A stretch of 51,410 nucleotides of DNA from a virus, in IMG/VR virus record IMGVR_UViG_3300031857_000280, positions 1 through 51,410 of that record; one strand, given 5' to 3'. Both the position numbers and the translations under genes were made by a program. Below are positions 22,646 through 30,486 of this stretch, piece by piece (the first letter of the stretch is position 1; each line of letters begins with the position of its first letter). Below the pieces are notes generated by a model. It worked only from the letters and a program-made list of their open reading frames with translations, did not search any database and was not told the origin of the DNA.

Positions 22646-22857
22646 ATGAAAGAGAACTCGACTTTGAAGTTGCAGACCTCCGCTACGAACTCAAGCAAGC
22701 CAGAGCGCAACGCGACGCGGCGATCGAAGAGTCCATCAGGCTCAGGCATGCCCTTGAGCACATCTACGCAAAATGTGTTCTGGCCGTTCACGAGGGTGGA
22801 CCCTCGAGTGTTGCACGACATCTACATCAACACAAAGAAAAAGCAGCAGACAGATAA
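22642..22857 (+). CDS. Small coiled-coil hypothetical protein
   Basis: A 71-residue protein coupled by ATGA; AAGGA precedes. Residues 5-45 are a charged helix ('DLRYELKQARAQRDAAIEES') with heptad spacing. Not recognised. Confidence 0.55.
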   Translation: MNERELDFEVADLRYELKQARAQRDAAIEESIRLRHALEHIYAKCVLAVHEGGPSSVARHLHQHKEKAADR

Positions 22858-22884
22858 CCACAACCAACTTGGAGACGCAACGCT

Positions 22885-23526
22885 ATGACACCGCGTGAAC
22901 GATTCAATCAATTACCCGAGCGCGACCAACGAGCAATCCTCGACAAGCATCGAGACATCAACACAGACCACGACTGGTGGGACCACACGTACGAAAACTT
23001 CACGGTTGACATGGAAGCCAAGGGCATCGAAGTTGACCGTATGTTCTTCAGTGGCTTCTGGTCCCAAGGTGACGGCGCGAGCTTCCAAGGTCGCATCCGC
23101 GACTGGCCTGTGTTCGAGGAGCACCACAAGATCGGACTGCTGCCCATCCACATCGAGCACCTGGCTGACTGGGGGGCCGCCAACATAAGCACGAGCGGCA
23201 ACTACTCCCACAGCGGCACGATGAAGCTGACCTACGAAGCCCCGTGGCCGGATAGCCCAGACGACCACTACTTCATTGAAAGTTTTTGTCCGTACGACGA
23301 CGAGTTACGGATAGCCGTGTACATGTCAGAGTTCTGTAAGCTCGACTATGTATCCTTCGAGGAAGCTGTTATTGAAGCTTGCCGCGATCATGCGGACCAG
23401 CTGTACAAGGACCTCGAAGAAGAGTACGAATACCTCACATCCGATGAGGTGGTACTAGACACCATGGAAGCCAACGACATGTTGGTAGATGCAATTGAAT
23501 CAATCACAGAGGACGAAAATGCCTGA
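22885..23526 (+). CDS. Acidic phage protein with 'GFWSQGDGASF' motif
   Basis: A 213-residue acidic protein. The central 'FFSGFWSQGDGASFQGRIRD' is a motif I associate with a group of uncharacterised phage and plasmid proteins. The C-terminus is very acidic and helical ('LYKDLEEEYEYLTSDEVV'). GGAG is ten bases before ATG. Strong negative charge is reminiscent of DNA-mimic antirestriction proteins, but no specific match can be claimed. Confidence 0.6.
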   Translation: MTPRERFNQLPERDQRAILDKHRDINTDHDWWDHTYENFTVDMEAKGIEVDRMFFSGFWSQGDGASFQGRIRDWPVFEEHHKIGLLPIHIEHLADWGAANISTSGNYSHSGTMKLTYEAPWPDSPDDHYFIESFCPYDDELRIAVYMSEFCKLDYVSFEEAVIEACRDHADQLYKDLEEEYEYLTSDEVVLDTMEANDMLVDAIESITEDENA

Positions 23527-24007
23527 CCTTCAAACTGCACTTGCTGCACTTAAACTCCCCGCTCATTTCGATGACGACAACATGGTCGCTGCACCTGACG
23601 CAGCCCAAGAAATAAAAACCATCTCAGAGAACTACACCATGAGCAAACGCGCTACCGTATTGGAAGTCATACGAGATAACCCAGGTATACAGCGCCAACG
23701 TCTTGCGATAGTCGCCAAGGCGCGAGGTGTGGGTGTATCTTCCTCGCTCGCGTACATCAGCCAGCTGGTGCGCAGTGGCGACGTCATTGCAGATGGCGAG
23801 CCCGGGTCCCGCAGGTTCCGAATCAACGACGGAAGTCAAGTACCCGCAACACCTCGGCCTTATCGACGCAAAGTCAAGGCCGTGGCCAAGGCGCCCAAGG
23901 CCCCCAAGGTAGCACTCGCTCCCACCGTTGGCGCAGTCAACGTCAACAACCTCACCGTTATGCAAGCTAAGGAGCTCTATGAACAACTCAAAACCATCTT
24001 CGGATGA
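23519..24007 (+). CDS. Winged-helix DNA-binding protein candidate
   Basis: A 162-residue protein. The ATG at 23519 has GAGG upstream and overlaps the previous gene by 8 bp. Residues 42-100 resemble a winged helix: 'VLEVIRDNPGIQRQRL', 'GVSSSLAYISQLVRSGDV' (recognition helix) and wing 'GEPGSRRFRI'. A basic Pro/Ala/Lys linker and a small C-terminal helical domain ('NLTVMQAKELYEQLKTIFG') follow. It is a transcription regulator candidate just before the replication genes; target unknown. Confidence 0.6.
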   Translation: MPDLQTALAALKLPAHFDDDNMVAAPDAAQEIKTISENYTMSKRATVLEVIRDNPGIQRQRLAIVAKARGVGVSSSLAYISQLVRSGDVIADGEPGSRRFRINDGSQVPATPRPYRRKVKAVAKAPKAPKVALAPTVGAVNVNNLTVMQAKELYEQLKTIFG

Positions 24008-24161
24008 GCCAGACACCGATGCGCTACGACTCGTCCGTATCGAGACCAAACTCTCCAAGATCATGGTTGCCTTGGGTCTCGACCCCAACACCGGCAACGT
24101 CACCCGCAAGAAGAACCTCAACCAACCCCTGCACAACAGGACTCAATATGACCCACGCTAA
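23979..24161 (+). CDS. Small hypothetical protein
   Basis: A 60-residue protein starting inside the end of the winged-helix gene, with AAGGAG six bases upstream. 'ALRLVRIETKLSKIMVALGL' is a helix. It overlaps the next gene by 14 bp. Not recognised. Confidence 0.55.
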   Translation: MNNSKPSSDEPDTDALRLVRIETKLSKIMVALGLDPNTGNVTRKKNLNQPLHNRTQYDPR

Positions 24162-24444
24162 TACACCCACCTCAACCGAGACTATCCTCAACGAACGCGG
24201 CAACCGCTACGGCACCTTCGTCAGCAACGCCTCAACATCCCAGGCCCTCAAGCGCACCATGGCCGAGCACTTGGCCAAGCAAGGGCAGAAGCTGGACGAC
24301 GACCAGTGGGAAGCCATGGAGATGATCGCCCACAAGCTGGCTCGCATCATCAACGGTGACCCTGACTACCACGACAACTGGGCTGATATCGCAGGGTACG
24401 CCAAGCTCGTGGCCGATCGACTCGAAACAGGAAAGGAAGCTTAA
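24148..24444 (+). CDS. DUF6378-like phage protein
   Basis: A 98-residue protein with the pattern of DUF6378: 'NERGNRYGTF' near the N-terminus, a helix 'QWEAMEMIAHKLARIINGD', then 'DNWADIAGYAKLVADRL'. The family is common in phages and often lies near nucleotide or replication genes; its biochemical role is not established. Confidence 0.7.
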   Translation: MTHANTPTSTETILNERGNRYGTFVSNASTSQALKRTMAEHLAKQGQKLDDDQWEAMEMIAHKLARIINGDPDYHDNWADIAGYAKLVADRLETGKEA

Positions 24445-24445
24445 T

Positions 24446-24781
24446 ATGTCTGCTATCAACAACGCGTGGAACGCCGCCGGTGGCAGTTGCAGCACTACAG
24501 TGGGCGCTGGGCTTCAAGCTCAGACAAGCCCCATAGAGCAGGCGTATCAAGCCGCTCTGGGGCGTCACCATTCGCAAGTCATGCACGGCCTGTTCCCTGA
24601 CAACGTGGGCACCACAGTGTTCGACGGCCGCTTGATCGTCACCAAGGTGTGCAACGGCTACGTTGTGCAGTACGCCAGCTCGCCCAACAAAACTCCGGAC
24701 GTGTATGTAGAGGTTGACCTCGACGCAGTCAATGCGCGCATCCGTGCAATCATGACCGGCTTCAACTTGGAGAAACGATGA
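24446..24781 (+). CDS. Hypothetical protein coupled to DNA polymerase
   Basis: A 111-residue protein overlapping the polymerase start by ATGA. The N-terminus is Gly/Ser/Thr-rich; the C-terminal half is beta-rich ('VFDGRLIVTKVCNGYVVQYA') and ends in a helix. Not recognised. Coupling suggests equimolar translation with the polymerase. Confidence 0.6.
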   Translation: MSAINNAWNAAGGSCSTTVGAGLQAQTSPIEQAYQAALGRHHSQVMHGLFPDNVGTTVFDGRLIVTKVCNGYVVQYASSPNKTPDVYVEVDLDAVNARIRAIMTGFNLEKR

Positions 24782-26730
24782 AAATCGCCACGCTGGACTT
24801 TGAAAGCTACTGGTCAACGGACCACACGCTGTCCAAGATGAGTCCGACCGAATACGTCATGCACAAGGAGACGGAGATTCAGTCGGTGTCCCTCAAGATC
24901 AACAACGGCCCGACCCTAGTCGCCTTTGGCTACGACGACGTTGCGGAGTTGCTGGGCACCGTTGACTGGGCTGACTCCATGGCTGTGGGCCACAACATGT
25001 CTGGCTTTGACTCGATGATTCTGGCGTGGCGCTTCGGCATCAAACCCAAGATGTGGGCATGCACTGCGGCCATGGCGCGCCAACGGTACAGCAAGACCGG
25101 CGTCTACGTGGACGGCAAGTACCTCGTCGGCGTGTCGCTCAAGAAGCTGGCCGTTGAGTTGGGCGTTGGCCGCAAGCTCGATCTGGAAGCCACCAACACC
25201 AAGGGTAAGAAGCTCAAGGACTTCAGCCCCGAGGAACTGGCTGCCATGGCTGAGTACAACAAGGTGGACACCGACCTGTGCTACGAAATCTTCAAGAAGC
25301 TCTACCCTGAGACGCCCAAGCAGGAGATGCACCTCATCGACATGACGACTCGTATGCTGGTCAACCCCAAGCTGCGCGTGGACCTGCCGATGATCGACGC
25401 AGCCCTGGCCATGGAGCGAGACAACAAGCGCAAGTCACTGCATGCGCTGGCCAAACAACTCGGCGCTGCCACTTACGTGGCTGAAGCCTTGGAGAACGGC
25501 ACATCTATCGAGGAACAGGTTCGCTCTCAACTGGCCTCGGCCAAGAAGTTCGGTGACCTGCTGGTGAGCCTGGGCGTGGAAGTCCCCATGAAGCAGTCGC
25601 CCACCAACCCCGAGAAGATGACACCCGCGCTGGCTAAGACAGACGAGTCGTTCATCGCACTGCAGAACCACAGTAACCCACTGGTAGCTGCTGCTGCGCA
25701 AGCTCGCCTCGAAGTTAAGTCCACCATCCTGGAGACACGCCTGGAGTCATTCAAGCGTGCCGCTATCGCCTGCAAGGGTCTGCTGCCCGTGCCACTGAAG
25801 TACGCCGGTGCGGACACCACCGGGCGCTGGTCTGGTGAGCAGTACAACATGCAGAACCTGCCGCGCATCGACACCAAGAACCCCAAGGCGTCGGACGCTC
25901 TGCGCAACTCCCTCAAGGCCCCACCCGGGCACAAGGTTGTCGTGGCCGACTTGTCCGGCATCGAGCTGCGGGTCAACCACTTCTTGTGGCAGGTCCCGTC
26001 CAGCATGGAGCTCTACAAGCTAGACCCCGAGAAGGCTGACTTGTACAAGGTGTTCGCCGCCGCGCTCTACGACATCGCCAAGGATGACGTGGACAAGAAC
26101 CAGCGTCAGGTGGGTAAGGTCGCGCACTTGGGCCTGGGCTTCGGCGCAGGAGCCGCTACGTTCCAGAAGGTTGCCAAGCTGATGGCCGGCATCGACCTCA
26201 CGCTCGAAGAGTCCGAGAACATCGTGACCAAGTGGCGCACCGAGTACGCGGAGATTGTCCGCGGCTGGCGCCGGTTCCAAGACTGCTTGCCGTTCATCAG
26301 CGAAGGCCGCACCGAGGCGATCGACCCATGGGGGCTGTGCAAGACAGGGCACCAGCAGATTATCTTGCCGTCGGGGCGCAGCATCTACTACCCGTCCCTC
26401 GTCAAGGAGCGCGACGAGAACAAGACCGAATGGTGGTATGGCAACGGCCGAGCGCGCGCTCGCATCTACGCTGGGAAAGGCGTGGAGAACATGGTGCAGG
26501 CCCTGGCCCGTGACGTCATCGCAGAGCATGCCATCGACATGTACAAGCAGACGGGCAAACGCCCAGCACTCACTGTGCACGACGAACTGGTGTACGTTGT
26601 CAAGGAAGACGAGGCGGACGACACGCTCGACACACTCCAAGACATCATGCGCTCCGGAGTCAGCTGGTGGCCAGAGCTGATCACGTGGTCCGAGGGTGAC
26701 GTTGCGCACTCCTACGGCGCTGCAAAATGA
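24778..26730 (+). CDS. Family A DNA polymerase with 3'-5' exonuclease domain
   Basis: A 650-residue replicative polymerase. The exonuclease domain opens with D7-x-E9 ('IATLDFES'), then 'VGHNMSGFDSM' and 'YNKVDTDLCYE'. In the polymerase domain motif A is 'VADLSGIELR' (D391), motif B is 'RQVGKVAHLGLGFG' (R443, K447) and motif C is HDE (601-603). All catalytic residues are present. There is no 5'-3' exonuclease domain, as in T7-like phage enzymes. It heads the replication module. Confidence 0.93.
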   Translation: MKIATLDFESYWSTDHTLSKMSPTEYVMHKETEIQSVSLKINNGPTLVAFGYDDVAELLGTVDWADSMAVGHNMSGFDSMILAWRFGIKPKMWACTAAMARQRYSKTGVYVDGKYLVGVSLKKLAVELGVGRKLDLEATNTKGKKLKDFSPEELAAMAEYNKVDTDLCYEIFKKLYPETPKQEMHLIDMTTRMLVNPKLRVDLPMIDAALAMERDNKRKSLHALAKQLGAATYVAEALENGTSIEEQVRSQLASAKKFGDLLVSLGVEVPMKQSPTNPEKMTPALAKTDESFIALQNHSNPLVAAAAQARLEVKSTILETRLESFKRAAIACKGLLPVPLKYAGADTTGRWSGEQYNMQNLPRIDTKNPKASDALRNSLKAPPGHKVVVADLSGIELRVNHFLWQVPSSMELYKLDPEKADLYKVFAAALYDIAKDDVDKNQRQVGKVAHLGLGFGAGAATFQKVAKLMAGIDLTLEESENIVTKWRTEYAEIVRGWRRFQDCLPFISEGRTEAIDPWGLCKTGHQQIILPSGRSIYYPSLVKERDENKTEWWYGNGRARARIYAGKGVENMVQALARDVIAEHAIDMYKQTGKRPALTVHDELVYVVKEDEADDTLDTLQDIMRSGVSWWPELITWSEGDVAHSYGAAK

Positions 26731-26754
26731 TGTACCATTACTGAAAGCAAGTCG

Positions 26755-26790
26755 CCCCCACCATCAAATGATGGTTTGGGGGTATACCCC
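26755..26790 (+). other. Hairpin and palindrome between polymerase and nuclease genes
   Basis: CCCCCACCATC (26755-26765) pairs with GATGGT-tt-GGGGG (26770-26782) around AAAT, an 11-bp stem with a two-base bulge. The 12-bp palindrome GGGGTATACCCC (26779-26790) overlaps its 3' arm, giving a mutually exclusive fold close to the AAGGA of the next gene. No T tract follows. Confidence 0.6.
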
Positions 26791-26802
26791 TATAAGGACT
26801 CA

Positions 26803-27477
26803 ATGGCAAACCCACCCTGGACATACTCCCAACTCGACTCGTTTGAGAACTGCCCCAAGAAGTTCTACCACCTCAAGGTGGCTCGAGACATAGTTGAGCC
26901 GCCGACAGTCCACACCGAGTGGGGTACTCGGGTGCACACCGCACTGGAAGACTACGTCAAGGACGGCACCCCGCTGCCCGAAGGCATGACACAGTGGGAC
27001 GGCATCGCCGCCAAGCTCAAGGCCCTGCCCGGTGAGAAGCACACCGAAATCAAGTTCGCCATTGACGCCAACTTCCAGCCCTGTGACTGGAAGGGCTCGT
27101 GGTCCCGAGGCATCGCCGACTTGCTGGTCATCCACAAGGACAAGGCTCTGGTCGCCGATTACAAGACGGGCAAGCGCAAGCCCACCGAGCAGCTGGACCT
27201 GTACGCCAACTACGTCTTCCACCACTACCCAGAAGTCAACGTGGTGACCACGGGCTTCATCTGGCTCAAGGAGAAGAAGGTGGACTGGAACTCCGGACGA
27301 CCGGACAAACAACCGATCACCCGTGGGGAAGTGCCAGTGGTGTGGGCCGAGTTCCTCCCCCGTGTGAGAAAGCTGGAGTCTGCTTATGAAAGAGACAAGT
27401 GGCCAGCCAAAACGTCAGGCCTGTGTAAGGCTTGGTGCCCAGTATTGAGCTGTGAATTCAATGGAAGAAGGAAATAA
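26803..27477 (+). CDS. Cas4/RecB-like PD-(D/E)XK nuclease with Fe-S cysteines
   Basis: A 224-residue nuclease. Start is the ATG at 26803 (AAGGA upstream). 'WTYSQLDSFENCPKKF' is the typical N-terminal helix with Cys17; the active-site residues are D106 ('RGIADLLV'), D119 and K121 ('ADYKTGK'). A C-terminal Cys trio (208, 212, 217) completes a four-Cys set like the iron-sulfur site of Cas4/AddB. Phage homologues act in replication or recombination as exonucleases. There are no CRISPR genes here. Confidence 0.85.
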   Translation: MANPPWTYSQLDSFENCPKKFYHLKVARDIVEPPTVHTEWGTRVHTALEDYVKDGTPLPEGMTQWDGIAAKLKALPGEKHTEIKFAIDANFQPCDWKGSWSRGIADLLVIHKDKALVADYKTGKRKPTEQLDLYANYVFHHYPEVNVVTTGFIWLKEKKVDWNSGRPDKQPITRGEVPVVWAEFLPRVRKLESAYERDKWPAKTSGLCKAWCPVLSCEFNGRRK

Positions 27478-27478
27478 C

Positions 27479-27634
27479 ATGCACCTGCGTACCCTGACCG
27501 ACAAAGAAATTATCCGCGCTGTCCTCAACGGTCAGCCCACTGAGATGGAGAAAGAGCTGGCCACCCGCTTGGCGTACGCCAACGAGACCATCGAACGACT
27601 GGAAGACGAGGTCGACGATGGCCAATACTCCTGA
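27479..27634 (+). CDS. Small helical hypothetical protein
   Basis: A 51-residue protein; ATG at 27479 has AAGGAA upstream. 'EIIRAVLNGQPTEMEKELAT' and a second acidic helix fill it. It overlaps the VRR-NUC gene by 17 bp. Not recognised. Confidence 0.55.
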   Translation: MHLRTLTDKEIIRAVLNGQPTEMEKELATRLAYANETIERLEDEVDDGQYS

Positions 27635-27947
27635 AGGCAAGGTCAAAGACGCGGTCAAGGCGCTTCTCAAAGAGCGCCACGCGTGGTACTTCATGCCAGT
27701 ATCCAACGGCATGGGCGTGGTCGGAATCCCTGACATTATTTGCTGCTACCGCGGCTTATTTATTGCCATCGAAACCAAGGCCCCGGGTAAACTTCATACC
27801 ACCACACCCAACCAAAAACGGGTCATCAGCGCGATCAACGCGTCTGGTGGCATGGCCATCGTCGTCGACGATGTCTCCGCGGTTGTGGACCTGCTCGATA
27901 CCCTGGACCTGACCTACAAGGAGTGCCCAAATGGCTACGTCAACTAA
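27618..27947 (+). CDS. VRR-NUC domain nuclease
   Basis: A 109-residue single-domain nuclease of the usual phage length. The PD-(D/E)XK core is 'GVVGIPDIICCYRGLFIAIE' followed by 'TKAPGK', with catalytic D, E and K spaced as in VRR-NUC proteins. Family members cut branched or flap DNA structures. It lies between polymerase and helicase genes, fitting replication or recombination intermediates. Confidence 0.85.
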   Translation: MANTPEGKVKDAVKALLKERHAWYFMPVSNGMGVVGIPDIICCYRGLFIAIETKAPGKLHTTTPNQKRVISAINASGGMAIVVDDVSAVVDLLDTLDLTYKECPNGYVN

Positions 27948-28197
27948 GCAAAAACTCGCCTACCAAAAAGCCTACAACGCCCGACCAGAAGAAGTGGCCA
28001 AGCGTGTGAAGAACAACGCCGCGCGCCGCGAAGCGATCGCAGCTGGCAAGGCCAAGGTCGGCGACGGCAAAGATGTCGCGCACAAGAAATCTCTCGAGAA
28101 CGGCGGCGGCAACGGCAAAGGAAACACCGCCGTGCAGGACCGCAAAACCAACCGTGGATGGAGGAAAGGCAGTGGCTCATACAACCCAGACAAGTGA
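27931..28197 (+). CDS. HNH-like basic phage protein
   Basis: An 88-residue basic protein. 'RVKNNAARREAIAAGKAKVG', 'DGKDVAHKKSLENGGGNGKG' and 'TNRGWRK' follow the layout of small phage HNH-type proteins (D-x-x-H, GG, N, NR). The first catalytic position reads AHK rather than DHK, so activity is uncertain. It overlaps both neighbours. Confidence 0.55.
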   Translation: MATSTKQKLAYQKAYNARPEEVAKRVKNNAARREAIAAGKAKVGDGKDVAHKKSLENGGGNGKGNTAVQDRKTNRGWRKGSGSYNPDK

Positions 28198-28447
28198 AGA
28201 GTACTCAGCCATGCGGTACTGCCTTGCATGGAACCTAAAGCACACGCAGGGCCTGACGTACGAGAAAGCAGGGAAAGTTCTCGGGGTGACAACAGCTCGC
28301 GCAAGGCAACTAGCTCTCAAGTACGAGCGCGTGTGCCATCGCATCCAACGCGAGTTGGACTTGCAGGAGAAATCCTGGCTTCAAACATGGGGAGATCACG
28401 TTACAGGCGAAGCGGTTCACCTGAACGAATCACTTAATCAATGCTGA
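28172..28447 (+). CDS. Sigma-like helix-turn-helix protein
   Basis: A 91-residue protein. The GTG at 28172 is preferred because GGAGG lies seven bases before it; an ATG at 28211 has no such site. 'LTYEKAGKVLGVTTARARQL' is a sigma70 region 4-type helix-turn-helix, and the C-terminus is a long helix. It may bind DNA near a promoter or touch host RNA polymerase. It overlaps the helicase start by 7 bp. Confidence 0.6.
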   Translation: MAHTTQTSEEYSAMRYCLAWNLKHTQGLTYEKAGKVLGVTTARARQLALKYERVCHRIQRELDLQEKSWLQTWGDHVTGEAVHLNESLNQC

Positions 28448-30027
28448 TCATAAAAAATAAAAAAGCAGTCGTATTCAAACTGCGGCAACCAAGCCGAATC
28501 ACGACTGTTATCCCCACCGCGGTGACTATGAAACACGAAGGCCAAGACTTGGTCGTCGTCCCACACAGGCCCGATGAGACCCGGGTCTTGCGAAACCTTG
28601 GATTCCAAGTTCCGGACCCGATGCCGCTGTACTACGAGTGGCCCAAGGTCAGTGGACGGTACGACCCGTTCAACGCGCAGCGTGAGACATCCTCGTTCTT
28701 GGTCATGAACAGCCGCGCCTTCTGCCTCAACGGCATGGGCACCGGCAAAACCAACAGCGCCTTGTGGTCGTACGACTACCTGCGCAAGACCAAGCAGGTC
28801 AAGAAGATGCTCGTGGTGTGTCCGCTCTCCACCATGGAGCGCACCTGGGCCGACTCAGTGTTCAACACGTTCCCCCATCTGGACTGCACGGTCTTGTATG
28901 GCAGCCGCGACCGCCGACTCAAGCAGCTCAAGCAGGACGTGCACATCTACGTCATCAACATCGACGGCGTGGACATCATTGCCGACGAGCTGGCCAAACG
29001 GGACGACATTGACTTGATCGTGATCGACGAGCTGGCCTTGGCGCGCAACCAGTCCACCCGCCGCTGGAAGACCCTCAACGCCATCTGCAACAAGCAATCT
29101 CCCCGCCGCGTGTGGGGTCTTACCGGCTCACCGACACCGAACTCGCCGACCGACGCCTGGGCCCAGTGCAAGCTGGTGACCCCAAACAACGCTTTGGTGC
29201 CCAAGTATTTCAGCGCCTTCCGCGACCAAGTCATGCGCCAGTTCGGCCCGTTCAAGTGGGTGCCCCGCCCCGCGGCCACGGACATCATCTACAACATGAT
29301 GCAGCCAGCCATCCGGTTCTCGTTGGAGGACTGCACGGACTTGCCGGAGCAGATTCACGTGACTCGCGACGTCGAGCTGACCCCCGAGCAGGCCAAGGCC
29401 TACAAGGACATGATGTCCAAGCTCTCCACCGAGTACGCCGGTGGGCAGATTCTGGCGGTCAACGAGGCGATCAAGGCCAACAAGCTGGTCCAGATTGCCT
29501 GCGGCGTGGCCTACGGCATCAACGGCGAGGAAGTGGTTATACCGGCGACACCGCGCATCAACGTGCTCAAGGAGATCATCGAAGAGTCCGAAGGCAAGGT
29601 CATCGTGTTCGTGCCCCTGACCGGCGCGCTGGAGTCCGTAGCCGCTGAGCTGCGCAAAGAAACCACCGTGGAGATTGTCCATGGTGGCACGAGCAAGAAC
29701 GAACGCGACCGGATTTTCGGGGAGTTCCAGAACCTCGACGAGCCCCGGGTGTTGGTGGCCAACGCTGCGGCCATGAGCCACGGCCTGACCCTGACAGCCG
29801 CCACGACCATCGTTTGGTACGCCCCAGTCCACAGCAACGAGGTGTACGAACAGGCTTGCGCTCGGGTTCGCCGCCCGGGCCAGACCCGCTCAACGGTCAT
29901 CGTTCACTTGGCCGGCACGGAGGTGGAGCGCAAGATTTACAAGCGGCTGCAGGAGAAGCAGTCGATGCAGGGTCTGCTGCTCGACATGGTGAAAGACGAC
30001 CCAGAAAATTTGAAGGGGGGTGCTTGA
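28441..30027 (+). CDS. SNF2-type superfamily 2 helicase
   Basis: A 528-residue ATPase. Motif I is 'GMGTGKT' (K103), motif II is D-E-L (196-198) in 'DLIVIDELALARN', motif III is 'WGLTGSPTPNSP', and motif VI is 'QACARVRRPGQTRSTVIVHL'. The C-terminal RecA-like domain holds 'GKVIVFVPLTGALESV' and 'ANAAAMSHGLTL'. This is the short phage form used in replication or recombination (compare UvsW-like and SNF2 phage helicases). The start has no clear ribosome-binding site. Confidence 0.88.
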   Translation: MLIIKNKKAVVFKLRQPSRITTVIPTAVTMKHEGQDLVVVPHRPDETRVLRNLGFQVPDPMPLYYEWPKVSGRYDPFNAQRETSSFLVMNSRAFCLNGMGTGKTNSALWSYDYLRKTKQVKKMLVVCPLSTMERTWADSVFNTFPHLDCTVLYGSRDRRLKQLKQDVHIYVINIDGVDIIADELAKRDDIDLIVIDELALARNQSTRRWKTLNAICNKQSPRRVWGLTGSPTPNSPTDAWAQCKLVTPNNALVPKYFSAFRDQVMRQFGPFKWVPRPAATDIIYNMMQPAIRFSLEDCTDLPEQIHVTRDVELTPEQAKAYKDMMSKLSTEYAGGQILAVNEAIKANKLVQIACGVAYGINGEEVVIPATPRINVLKEIIEESEGKVIVFVPLTGALESVAAELRKETTVEIVHGGTSKNERDRIFGEFQNLDEPRVLVANAAAMSHGLTLTAATTIVWYAPVHSNEVYEQACARVRRPGQTRSTVIVHLAGTEVERKIYKRLQEKQSMQGLLLDMVKDDPENLKGGA

Positions 30028-30052
30028 CAATTCATCGCTATTCATCTATATT
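30024..30052 (+). promoter_or_regulatory. Near-consensus sigma70 promoter
   Basis: TTGACA at 30024-30029, a 17-bp spacer, and TATATT at 30047-30052 (5 of 6). The helicase stop codon TGA lies within the -35. Predicted start is about 30059, just before CAGGAG and the ATG at 30076. This is the best promoter in the window and would give the ssDNA-binding operon its own supply. Confidence 0.85.
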
Positions 30053-30075
30053 CACAACATCACAGGAGTTAATCA

Positions 30076-30462
30076 ATGAAAATTTCAGAAGCAGTTGGCA
30101 TTTACATCAAGCTGCGCGACAGCAAAGCGGCCATCAAAGCCGAGTATGATGCCAAGGTAGCGCCCATCCAAGAAAAGCTCGACCAGCTCGAAGTCAAGCT
30201 CTTGGAGGTATTCAACCAGTCTGGCATGGACTCCGTCAAAACGGAGTTCGGAACCGCGTACTCCACCGTGCGCACCAGTGCCAGCATCGCCGATCGTGAG
30301 GTCTTCATGGAGCATGTGAAGGCCAACGAAGAGTGGGCCCTGTTGGAGGTTCGCGTGTCCAAAACGGCCGTCGAGCAGTACCGAGAGTCCCACGATAACG
30401 AGTTGCCTCCAGGCGTCAATATCCGCGAAGAGCGGGTAGTCAACGTCCGCCGCAGCAACTAA
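30076..30462 (+). CDS. Conserved-looking phage protein preceding the ssDNA-binding gene
   Basis: A 128-residue protein first in the operon driven by the strong promoter. It starts with a charged coiled-coil ('AEYDAKVAPIQEKLDQLEVK') followed by a beta-rich part ('DSVKTEFGTAYSTVRTSASI') and a basic C-terminus. Similar small proteins often sit before phage single-strand binding or recombination genes. Function unknown. Confidence 0.65.
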   Translation: MKISEAVGIYIKLRDSKAAIKAEYDAKVAPIQEKLDQLEVKLLEVFNQSGMDSVKTEFGTAYSTVRTSASIADREVFMEHVKANEEWALLEVRVSKTAVEQYRESHDNELPPGVNIREERVVNVRRSN

Positions 30463-30486
30463 ACTACCCATCCCCAGGAGCTAAAT

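Noticed and set aside
26803-27477. Cas4-like gene as sign of a CRISPR system
   Set aside because: No array of regularly spaced repeats and no other cas gene; the context is a replication module.
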